Source of the DNA: an uncultured Clostridia bacterium
GTDB taxonomy: Bacteria > Bacillota > Clostridia > RUG12999
Direction: 5' to 3'
Assembly: GCA_946555455.1 (NCBI GenBank)
Contig: CAMNSU010000014.1
Location: forward strand, 1 to 40,382
Length of the DNA: 40,382 nt
The notes under the pieces are model-generated. The model had not been told where the DNA came from and searched no databases. It was given only the letters and a program-made list of their open reading frames with translations. Shown here one piece after another: positions 6,864-13,464 of the stretch (position 1 is its first letter; the number at the start of each line of letters is the position of its first letter). The position numbers were made by a program, and so were the translations under genes.

Positions 6864-7057
6864 TTTTCCAGCACCTCCAATGTGATAATGCTTGCAGGAC
6901 ATTCTTGGACGCATTTCCCGCAGCCAACACACAACGCGTGGTCAATCTCGGCGTTGATGCCGAAAGGAATTTTGATTGCTGCCCGCGGACAGACTTTTGC
7001 GCAGCAGCCACATGCAACGCATTCACTTTCATGGATAACAGCTTTTCGTTTTATCAT
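6860..7057 (-). CDS. 2[4Fe-4S] ferredoxin
   Basis: A 65-residue ferredoxin with two clusters: CVACGCCAKVCPRAA and CVGCGKCVQECPASI, both complete CxxCxxCxxxCP motifs. It is a small cytosolic electron carrier or cluster-binding subunit. The start at 7057 is chosen by alignment with the other two genes that share the same leader; a longer in-frame reading from ATG 7069 exists. It forms a two-gene operon with the membrane protein downstream. Transcription probably begins near 7243 from a promoter with a Crp/Fnr-type box, giving a leader of about 185 bases that contains a dispersed repeat and pseudoknot element copy 3. Confidence 0.92.
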   Translation of the reverse strand: MIKRKAVIHESECVACGCCAKVCPRAAIKIPFGINAEIDHALCVGCGKCVQECPASIITLEVLEK

Positions 7058-7136
7058 AACAATATCCATCACCTTTCTGCCCACAAATTAGAAATGAAAA
7101 ATCTAAGCGTCCTTACTGTGGGCGAATAAGACGTTA
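7055..7136 (-). promoter_or_regulatory. Pseudoknot-like leader element, copy 3 (before the ferredoxin gene)
   Basis: Minus-strand AACGTCTTAT (7135-7126) pairs with GTAAGG-A-CGCTT (7116-7105) around the loop TCGCCCACA (7125-7117). The loop complements GTGGGC (7084-7079) next to GAAAGG. Two stem pairs are G-U here where copies 1 and 2 have Watson-Crick pairs, which suits RNA better than a DNA operator. The downstream ATGGATATT segment is conserved too. Confidence 0.65.
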
Positions 7137-7182
7137 CATGAATATTTATGCCCATCTGCATTTTCATAGAAGGCGAAAAAAG

Positions 7183-7210
7183 TAGGCATATTCAACTTTT
7201 GTTTGCCTTA
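7183..7210 (+). repeat. Dispersed TAGGCA-type repeat, copy E
   Basis: TAGGCATATTCAACTTTTG followed by TTTGCCTTA. The left half matches the copy at 31206 and the right half matches the copies at 11169 and 21981 in inverted orientation. It lies in the ferredoxin leader. An inverted repeat TAACGT/ACGTTA follows at 7209-7228. Confidence 0.55.
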
Positions 7211-7249
7211 ACGTGATTTTTTACGTTATTTCCTCCTGCCTTTTCTAGC

Positions 7250-7292
7250 AGTATATCAAAAACAGAGGAAATGGTTCAGTGACTAGGTCACC
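7250..7292 (-). promoter_or_regulatory. Ferredoxin operon promoter with Crp/Fnr-type box
   Basis: The minus strand has an extended -10, TGATATACT (TATACT at 7255-7250). After 22 bases upstream comes GGTGACCTAGTCACT (7292-7278), with perfect arms GTGAC-N3-GTCAC. Position and spacing match the ccdA and trxA promoters. Confidence 0.65.
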
Positions 7293-7350
7293 AAGCATTC
7301 AAATTGAAAAAATGAAGCAAGAAAGAAGTTTGAAAGAGTTTGAACGGATA

Positions 7351-7390
7351 AAAAGCTCCCCCGTTCAATGTTAGATTGAACGGGGGAGTT
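7351..7390 (-). terminator. Terminator of pta-ackA
   Basis: A perfect 14-bp stem, CTCCCCCGTTCAAT (7356-7369) with ATTGAACGGGGGAG (7375-7388), has a 5-base loop. On the minus strand it is followed by CTTTTT. Confidence 0.92.
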
Positions 7391-7433
7391 GATAATACTA
7401 TTTACCAGTGAAACTCAGCCGGATGATTTTTTC

Positions 7434-8633
7434 TTATTGCTCTACCAGGCGTTTGGTGTCGCGGGCAATCATGAGTTCTTCGTTTGTCGGAATTACCAGC
7501 ACGCGTACCGGCGCGCCGTCTTTGGAAATGTCCGCTTCCTCGCCGCGCACTTTGTTCTTTTCAGGGTCAATGGTAATACCCATGAAGTCCAGACCTTCCA
7601 CGCTATCCGCGCGAACTTCCGCTGTGTTTTCACCGATTCCGGCGGTGAAAACCACCGCGTCTACACCGCCCATTGCCGCCGCGTAGGAACCAATGTAGCT
7701 CTTCACGCTGTAGGTGAACATATTGAGTGCCAATTGTGCGCGTTCATTGCCTTCGTGCGCAGCCGCTGTCAGGTCACGGAAATCGCTGCTGATACCGGAA
7801 ACGCCCAATACGCCGGACTCTTTGTTCAACTCTGCATCCACTTCCGAAACAGTCATGTCGTTTTTCTTCATCATGTAGGGGATAATGGCAGGGTCAATTT
7901 GTCCGCTGCGCGTGCCCATCACCAAACCGTCCAGCGGCGTGAAGCCCATGGAGGTATCAATGGAATTTCCGCCTTTGACTGCGGCAATGGAGGAACCGTT
8001 GCCCAAATGGCAGGTGACAATCTTCAAGTCCTCAATCGGACGGTTCAGCATTGCCGCTGCCCGCTGGGATACATATTTATGGGAGGTTCCGTGGAACCCA
8101 TATTTGCGGATTTTGTTTTTGGTATATTCTTCATAGGGCAGTCCATACATGTAAGCGTAGTCCGGCATGGTCTGATGGAATGCTGTGTCAAATACGCCGA
8201 CCTGCGGAATGTCTTTGCCAATGGCGTTTTCACATGCTTCAATCCCAATCAGGTTCGCCGGATTGTGCAGCGGCGCCAAGTCGAAGCAAGCGCGGATTGC
8301 CGCTTTTACTTCATCGGTAATCAGCACGGAACCGTTGAACAATTCGCCGCCGTGCACCACGCGGTGTCCTACGGCGGAAATCTCGGACAAAGACGAAATC
8401 ACGCCATGGTCTTTGTCGCACAATGCGTCCAGCACCATTTTGATAGCGTCTGTGTGGTCTTTCATGGGTTTTGCAATTTCCACTTTGTCTCCGCCTGCCG
8501 GAGCATGTTTCAAAACAGAACCGTCAATGCCGATTCTTTCGCAGTTTCCTTTGGCGGTAACAGATTCGTCCGCCATGTCAATCAATTGATATTTGAGGGA
8601 AGAACTCCCTGCATTAATTACTAAAACATTCAT
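7434..8633 (-). CDS. ackA: Acetate kinase
   Basis: The full-length protein (399 residues) has the family start [17 protein letters not shown], the RxxHGG segment ([12 protein letters not shown]), [10 protein letters not shown], the nucleotide-binding GNGSS and the C-terminal [14 protein letters not shown]. It converts acetyl phosphate plus ADP to acetate plus ATP in the cytosol, the ATP-yielding last step of acetate fermentation. It follows pta by 18 bases in one operon, with its own GGAGG site, and is closed by the strong terminator at 7351-7390. Confidence 0.98.
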   Translation of the reverse strand: MNVLVINAGSSSLKYQLIDMADESVTAKGNCERIGIDGSVLKHAPAGGDKVEIAKPMKDHTDAIKMVLDALCDKDHGVISSLSEISAVGHRVVHGGELFNGSVLITDEVKAAIRACFDLAPLHNPANLIGIEACENAIGKDIPQVGVFDTAFHQTMPDYAYMYGLPYEEYTKNKIRKYGFHGTSHKYVSQRAAAMLNRPIEDLKIVTCHLGNGSSIAAVKGGNSIDTSMGFTPLDGLVMGTRSGQIDPAIIPYMMKKNDMTVSEVDAELNKESGVLGVSGISSDFRDLTAAAHEGNERAQLALNMFTYSVKSYIGSYAAAMGGVDAVVFTAGIGENTAEVRADSVEGLDFMGITIDPEKNKVRGEEADISKDGAPVRVLVIPTNEELMIARDTKRLVEQ

Positions 8634-8651
8634 ATTATTATGTATCCTCCC

Positions 8652-9656
8652 TTATGCTTTTTTGCTTTCAATTGCCTGCACGCAGGTAATTGCGACAACG
8701 CCGACAATGTCTTCGCTGGTGCAGCCGCGGGACAGGTCGTTGACCGGTTTTGCAATCCCTTGTGTGATAGGTCCGTAGGCTTCCGCTTTTGCCAAACGCT
8801 GCACTAATTTATAACCAATGTTTCCGCTGTTGAGGTCAGGGAACACCAAAACATTTGCCTTTCCTGCCACCGTGCTGCCCGGCGCTTTGCTCTGTCCGAC
8901 AGACGGCACGATTGCCGCGTCAAGCTGTAATTCGCCGTCCAATGCGAGGTCGGGGCGTTTTTCTTTTGCCAGCCGCGTTGCTTCTTGCATTTTGTCCACC
9001 AGATGGCTTTTTGCACTGCCATAGGTCGAATAGGACAGCATTGCAATCGTCGGGTCAGCTTCCGCCAGAGAGCGGAAGGACGCTGCGGAGGAAATGGCAA
9101 TTTCCGATACCGCATCCGCATCAGGATCCTCATTCAGACCGGAATCTGCAAAAATGAAAGTGCCGTTATGACCATATTCACAGTTGGGCACGCACATCAG
9201 GAAGAATGCGGAAACCAGTTTTGTGTTCGGCGCGGTTTTCAGAATTTGCAGTGCGGGACGCAGAACGTTGCCCGTCGCGTTGACCGCGCCTGCCACCATG
9301 CCGTCCGCCATGTTTTCTTTCACCATCATCACGCCATAGTATAGTGTGTTTTTCATGGTTTCACGCGCTTTTTCCGGCGTCATACCTTTTGCTTTACGCA
9401 TTTCGCAGAATTTGTCCGCCAACTCGTCAAAATGGCTGTCCGTTTCCGGGTCAATAATGGTTGCCGCGGAAATATCCAGACCTTTTGCTTTTTCCGCAAT
9501 CACATCTTTGTTGCCGAGCAAAATGATGTTTGCGATTCCTTCTTTCAGAATCATAGCGGCAGCTTCAATGCTGCGGATTTCTTCACCTTCTGCCAAAACA
9601 ATGGTCTGTTTATCCGCTTTGGCACGTTCTTTGGTTCTCTCTAAAAAAGTGCTCAT
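8652..9656 (-). CDS. pta: Phosphate acetyltransferase
   Basis: This 334-residue short-form phosphate acetyltransferase converts acetyl-CoA and phosphate to acetyl phosphate and CoA. Diagnostic segments include IVLAEGEEIRSIEAA, MVAGAVNATGNVLRPALQ, FADSGLNEDP and the C-terminal PVNDLSRGCTSEDIVGVVAIT. The start is set to ATG 9656 (MSTFLERTKERAK), which follows AAAGGGG; an earlier in-frame ATG would lie upstream in the leader. It is the first gene of the pta-ackA operon, with a sigma-A promoter at 9696-9724. Confidence 0.97.
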   Translation of the reverse strand: MSTFLERTKERAKADKQTIVLAEGEEIRSIEAAAMILKEGIANIILLGNKDVIAEKAKGLDISAATIIDPETDSHFDELADKFCEMRKAKGMTPEKARETMKNTLYYGVMMVKENMADGMVAGAVNATGNVLRPALQILKTAPNTKLVSAFFLMCVPNCEYGHNGTFIFADSGLNEDPDADAVSEIAISSAASFRSLAEADPTIAMLSYSTYGSAKSHLVDKMQEATRLAKEKRPDLALDGELQLDAAIVPSVGQSKAPGSTVAGKANVLVFPDLNSGNIGYKLVQRLAKAEAYGPITQGIAKPVNDLSRGCTSEDIVGVVAITCVQAIESKKA

Positions 9657-9695
9657 ATGTATAAATCCCCTTTCTGATTCGTTTTGTATGTCTCC

Positions 9696-9726
9696 ATTAT
9701 ACACCATTTATAGATTGTATACAATA
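9696..9726 (-). promoter_or_regulatory. pta-ackA promoter with palindrome at -35
   Basis: Minus-strand TTGTAT (9724-9719), 17 bases, TATAAT (9701-9696). The -35 lies within the perfect 12-bp palindrome ATTGTATACAAT (9715-9726), a shape common for GntR-type operators. No matching regulator is in the window. Confidence 0.75.
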
Positions 9727-9828
9727 TGATTTTGCGAAAAAATTTCACTTTTTTTGATTTTTTACCATGGTTTTTGCAGAAAAAGAAAGAGAAGCTTGTC
9801 TGAAAGCAAAACAAAACGGTTTCCGGCA

Positions 9829-9857
9829 TTGCAAATCCATAAAATTTGTGATACAAT
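9829..9857 (+). promoter_or_regulatory. tmcAL promoter
   Basis: TTGCAA (9829-9834), 17 bases, TACAAT (9852-9857), with TGA giving an extended -10. The start site would be about 100 bases before the gene. Confidence 0.65.
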
Positions 9858-9965
9858 AAACGCAGAAAAAAGAAGTCATAGCTGCTAAACACCACGTTTC
9901 CCGACAGAGAACGGGCGTTTTCACCGTAGACCGGCAGACGGCAGCAGCGCGGGGAGGGGAACAGG

Positions 9966-11171
9966 TTGCGGATTGCAGCAGTGATTGCGGAATATAATCC
10001 ATTTCACAAGGGACATGCCTATTTATTGGAACAGGTAAAAAAACAGGGCGGCGCAGAGGCGGTCGTCTGTATCATGAGCGGCAGTTTCACACAACGCGGA
10101 GAATTGGCGTTGCTGGACAAATGGCGGCGTGCGTCGCTTGCGCTTTGTGGCGGTGCAGATTTGGTGGTGGAACTGCCGTTTGTCTATGCCGCCGCACCGG
10201 CGGAATATTTTGCGCTGGGCGGCGTGGGGGTGGCGCAGCGGATGGGCTGTGTGGATATGCTGGCGTTTGGCAGCGAGTGCGGACAGTTGGAACTGTTGGA
10301 ACAAGCGGCGGAGGCGTTGCTAAAGTCTCCGGCGGAGAGACTGCGCGCACACATGAAGGAAGGACTCAGCTATCCTGAGGCAGCGGCGCAAATTGCAGGA
10401 AAAGCGGCGGACAGCCCCAACAATTTGCTGGGTATTACTTATCTGATGGCAATGCAGAAACTGGGGGCGGATATTCAGCCGTTCACAGTGAAACGGGCGG
10501 GCGCGGGACATCATGACGCACAGCCGCAGGCGTGCATGAGCGCGGCGGGAATCCGCAAAGCGCTTATGGAAGGCGTTTTGCAGCGGGAGCAGGCGCCGGA
10601 GCAAACCTATCAAATGCTGATGGAAGCGCAAAAACAGGGAAGCCTGTCGGATATGCGGCGGCTGGACAGAGTCGTTTTGGGGATTTTGCGGCGGGAAGGC
10701 GTTCGTCCGGACGCCGCGTATCTGTCGGAAGGTTTGGAAAATCGTATCATGCGCGCCGCGCGCAGTTGTAAAAGCACAAAGGACTTGATTCACCTTGTGA
10801 AAACCAAACGGTATCCCTATACGCGCATTGCACGTATGTTGGTGCATGTTTTGATGGGAACTACAGCGGGACAGGTGAAGGAGGCATTGTACCGCGGACC
10901 GGGCTATATCCGCGTATTGGGGTTTAATGAAACAGGAAAGACCCTGCTGCGGACAATGAAGCAAACGGCACAGGTGCCGATTATCGTGAAAAGTACAGCG
11001 CAAGGAGAATTATCGGCATATGCGCAGGAGCAATTGCGAATGGACATACGTGCGCAGAATTTTTTGGCGTTGGCGCGGGAAGCGGAGGAATATACTGTGG
11101 CGGGAGAGGACTATACGACCTCTCCGATTGTGATGCCAAGTAACACGAGGGGGATTTATTCCGGAACGTAG
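9966..11171 (+). CDS. tmcAL: tRNA(Met) cytidine acetate ligase
   Basis: The protein (401 residues) matches TmcAL (DUF795, formerly YlbM): the nucleotidyltransferase-like N-terminus MRIAAVIAEYNPFHKGH with the HxGH motif, then MSGSFTQRGELALLDKW and FGSECG. The enzyme activates acetate with ATP and acetylates cytidine 34 of elongator tRNA-Met. It starts with TTG at 9966 behind GGGGAGGGGAACAGG; the translation from that codon matches the family N-terminus exactly. It is divergent from pta-ackA, the cell's main acetate source, a sensible neighbour for an acetate-consuming enzyme. Its TAG stop lies inside a dispersed repeat (11169-11197). Confidence 0.93.
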   Translation: MRIAAVIAEYNPFHKGHAYLLEQVKKQGGAEAVVCIMSGSFTQRGELALLDKWRRASLALCGGADLVVELPFVYAAAPAEYFALGGVGVAQRMGCVDMLAFGSECGQLELLEQAAEALLKSPAERLRAHMKEGLSYPEAAAQIAGKAADSPNNLLGITYLMAMQKLGADIQPFTVKRAGAGHHDAQPQACMSAAGIRKALMEGVLQREQAPEQTYQMLMEAQKQGSLSDMRRLDRVVLGILRREGVRPDAAYLSEGLENRIMRAARSCKSTKDLIHLVKTKRYPYTRIARMLVHVLMGTTAGQVKEALYRGPGYIRVLGFNETGKTLLRTMKQTAQVPIIVKSTAQGELSAYAQEQLRMDIRAQNFLALAREAEEYTVAGEDYTTSPIVMPSNTRGIYSGT

Positions 11172-11197
11172 GCAAACAAAAGTCGAATCTCATGCCG
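11169..11197 (+). repeat. Dispersed TAGGCA-type repeat, copy D
   Basis: TAGGCAAACAAAAGTCGAAT then CTCATGCCG. It shares (A)GG(C/A)AAACAAAAGTCGA with the copy at 21981 and, inverted, the TTTTGTTTGCC arm of copy E. It begins at the tmcAL stop codon. Confidence 0.55.
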
Positions 11198-11270
11198 TCC
11201 CTCTTTTACCACGTGTGCCACAGAGGGTATGTCCGCGTGTTTTATGACCTAAATAACAGGAGGACAGACA

Positions 11271-12209
11271 ATGTTTGGAGAATTTATCGGGGCATTTGAA
11301 GCGGTTTTGGTGATGGTGCTGCTGATTTTAACAGGATTTTTCTTGACAAAATTTCAAAAAATCGACTCCAAGGTGTCGAAATTCATCTCATGGACAGTTG
11401 TGAACATCACGCTGCCCTGTTATATGCTGCATAACGTCACGACATCTTTTGAACCGGCGGAAATTTGGCATATTCCGCAGTATATTGCGCTGCCGCTGGT
11501 CAGCGTGTTGATTGGCTATGTACTGGGGTGGGGGATTGTAAAAGCGTTTCGGATTGATTCCAAATATGCAGGCAGCATGATTGTTATGACTGCGCAAAAT
11601 AACACGATTTTTATGGGACTGCCGGTGAATCTGGCGCTGTTTGGCGCGGCCAGCGTACCTTATGTACTATATTATTATATGGCGAACACGATATTGTTCT
11701 GGACACTCGGCGTATATACCATTTCCGGCGGACGAAAAGGAGACGGCAGTGGAAAATCTTTGCTGGCGCGCATTTTTTCACCGCCGCTCATGGGATTGAT
11801 TGTGGGACTGGCGTTTCTTTTGGCGAACATTTCCGTGCCAAAATTTTTGCTGGATACCTGCGAACATATCGGCGCCATGACCACGCCGCTGTCCATGATG
11901 TTCATTGGCTATGTGCTGTGCAGCAGCGGTCTGTCTAGTATCCGTGTCAATAAAAACATGGTGCTGGGACTTGTGTGCCGGTTTGCCGTGGGGCCGCTGG
12001 TGGCAGTGATATTATTCAGTCTTGCACCGTTTCCGCCGCTGATGAAAAACGTGTTTATTGTACAGGCGTTCATGCCTGTGATGACCAATCAGGCGATTAT
12101 CGCAAAAGAATATGGGGCGGACAGTGAATTCCCTGCGGTGATGGTGTCGATATCCACGATTATCAGTCTGATATTGCTGCCGCTGATTCGCGTGGCGTTG
12201 GGCGCGTGA
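11271..12209 (+). CDS. AEC-family (auxin efflux carrier-like) permease
   Basis: This 312-residue integral membrane protein has about ten hydrophobic segments and the AEC-family pattern: start FIGAFEAVLVMVLLILTGFFLTK, central QNNTIFMGLPVNLALFG, and C-terminal VIVQAF-like FIVQAFMPVMTNQAIIAKEYG. Bacterial members export or import organic acids such as malate or malonate; the substrate cannot be read from sequence. The ATG follows ACAGGAGGACAGAC. It is about 100 bases downstream of tmcAL and may be transcribed with it or separately; no terminator was seen between them. Confidence 0.85.
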   Translation: MFGEFIGAFEAVLVMVLLILTGFFLTKFQKIDSKVSKFISWTVVNITLPCYMLHNVTTSFEPAEIWHIPQYIALPLVSVLIGYVLGWGIVKAFRIDSKYAGSMIVMTAQNNTIFMGLPVNLALFGAASVPYVLYYYMANTILFWTLGVYTISGGRKGDGSGKSLLARIFSPPLMGLIVGLAFLLANISVPKFLLDTCEHIGAMTTPLSMMFIGYVLCSSGLSSIRVNKNMVLGLVCRFAVGPLVAVILFSLAPFPPLMKNVFIVQAFMPVMTNQAIIAKEYGADSEFPAVMVSISTIISLILLPLIRVALGA

Positions 12210-12244
12210 AGAATATTAAAAAGGGAATCAATAGGTGAAGAGAG

Positions 12245-12688
12245 ATGAAAATGATTGAAATAAGAGATAGAAATGCGCTGTTGATAGAACAGTTGACGGA
12301 GGTTTGGGAAGGTTCCGTGAGAGCAACACATTTATTTTTACCGGAGGAAGAGATTGCGCATATCAGAGAATATGTGCCGCAGGCATTGGAACAGATTCCC
12401 CATTTAATCATTGCAGAGAATGAAGAAATGGTTCCGACCGCGTTCATGGGAATAGCGGGACAAAAGCTGGAAATGTTGTTTGTTGCGCCGCAGGAGCGCG
12501 GACACGGTTTAGGAAAGAAATTGCTGCTCTATGGCATTGAAAAATATGCGGTGAATGAATTAGGGGTGAATGAACAAAATCCGCGGGCGAAAGGATTTTA
12601 TGAACATATGGGATTTCAGGTGTATCGCAGAACAGACAGGGATGAACAGGGAAATCCATACCCCATTTTATATATGCGGTTGCCATAA
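12245..12688 (+). CDS. GNAT-family N-acetyltransferase
   Basis: This 147-residue acetyltransferase has a GNAT fold: beta4 (LEMLFVAPQERGHGLGKKLL) with the acetyl-CoA pyrophosphate-binding motif Q-x-x-G-x-G/A (QERGHGLG), and the C-terminal NPRAKGFYEHMGFQVYRRT. The RATHLFL segment near residue 26 resembles the YjaB/PhnO-like subgroup. The acceptor substrate is unknown. It sits 35 bases after the AEC permease with a GGTGAAGAGAG site, so it is probably in the same operon. A second ATG lies two codons in. Confidence 0.85.
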   Translation: MKMIEIRDRNALLIEQLTEVWEGSVRATHLFLPEEEIAHIREYVPQALEQIPHLIIAENEEMVPTAFMGIAGQKLEMLFVAPQERGHGLGKKLLLYGIEKYAVNELGVNEQNPRAKGFYEHMGFQVYRRTDRDEQGNPYPILYMRLP

Positions 12689-12814
12689 ACATAGGGGGTG
12701 CCCCTTCTTTGTTGAAGTATTGTATGGTAATGTAAAACGGATAAATCAGAAAAAGAGTGGATGGCAGCAAAAGTTTGTCGGTTTTATTGATATGAGGAAA
12801 TTTGACATAAGCTC

Positions 12815-12866
12815 ATAAAAACCCCTTCGGCATATGTTATAAAACATATGCCGAAGGGGTTTTTAT
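12815..12866. terminator. Bidirectional terminator with 24-bp perfect stem
   Basis: Positions 12815-12838 and 12843-12866 are perfect reverse complements around an ATAA loop. The A-run and T-run flanks let it work on both strands, for the GNAT gene and the convergent membrane-protein gene. The 12689-12814 stretch before it holds only a small GGGG-TG-CCCC hairpin and no gene. Confidence 0.93.
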
Positions 12867-12878
12867 AAAGAATAATAT

Positions 12879-13346
12879 TTATTGATGTTTGGTGTTTTTG
12901 GCTCCCAGCGCTAAAAATATGGAAGGCACAAACGCAAAAACAATACCAAGCATATACGCTACTAATGCCGAATTGATACTAAAATATGTTGTAAAAAATG
13001 CGTATATCAACATAAACAAAGGAAACATTGGCATATTTGCCAGTATGAGGATTCCTGCTTCACCATGCGACAGAAAAATAATCGCCAAAATGCAAATAGG
13101 AAGTGCAATTGTTCCCCAAATGCAATGCATTTTTGTATTCGGCGGATTCAAAAATTGTTTACCTGTCCAAAAATAGATACCACAACTTATGCAGGTAACT
13201 AGTATACAGCCAATAATAACCATACACTGTTCCGCCCAAATATAAAAGTGGTTATGTATCTGATAGCCTATCTGTACGACTACCCACATCAGTATTGATA
13301 ATATTATATGTACAACAATTGAAATGATATTATTTTTTATCATCAT
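12879..13346 (-). CDS. Hypothetical five-helix membrane protein
   Basis: The protein (155 residues) has about five hydrophobic segments (IISIVVHIILSILMWVVV, CMVIIGCILVTCISCGIYFW, WGTIALPICILAIIF, ILILANMPMFPLFMLIYAFF, ALVAYMLGIVFAFVPSIFL) with short polar loops. I recognise no family or catalytic motif. The start is chosen at ATG 13346, which follows GAGG at the right distance; longer in-frame readings run into the acyl-CoA synthetase gene. It is AT-rich compared with its neighbours and stands alone before a strong terminator, so it may be an acquired cargo gene. Confidence 0.65.
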   Translation of the reverse strand: MMIKNNIISIVVHIILSILMWVVVQIGYQIHNHFYIWAEQCMVIIGCILVTCISCGIYFWTGKQFLNPPNTKMHCIWGTIALPICILAIIFLSHGEAGILILANMPMFPLFMLIYAFFTTYFSINSALVAYMLGIVFAFVPSIFLALGAKNTKHQ

Positions 13347-13464
13347 ACCATACCTCGTCAAATGCAGGCTTGCCGGCTTCTTTGGCATATACATTATGCC
13401 TTTGCTTATGAATCTGTCTATCCTTTTTCTGTTTTTACAAAATTGGTGCTGCAGATGGGGTGCT

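Noticed and set aside
1393-7136. Reading the three conserved leaders as coding N-termini (MG-K-MDI-M pattern)
   Set aside because: The shared peptide precedes the true family start of the CoADR gene (MKTIIIGG), and the conservation extends upstream into non-coding hairpin sequence. RNA conservation explains it better than protein conservation.
7389-8624. A 411-codon open frame on the plus strand opposite ackA
   Set aside because: It is antisense to a full-length, clearly conserved acetate kinase and its translation is rich in His, Cys and Val with no domain. It is a shadow of the ackA codon pattern.
12815-12866. The 24-bp perfect palindrome as a mobile-element end
   Set aside because: It lies between convergent genes with A- and T-runs on both sides and no second copy was seen, so a bidirectional terminator explains it fully.
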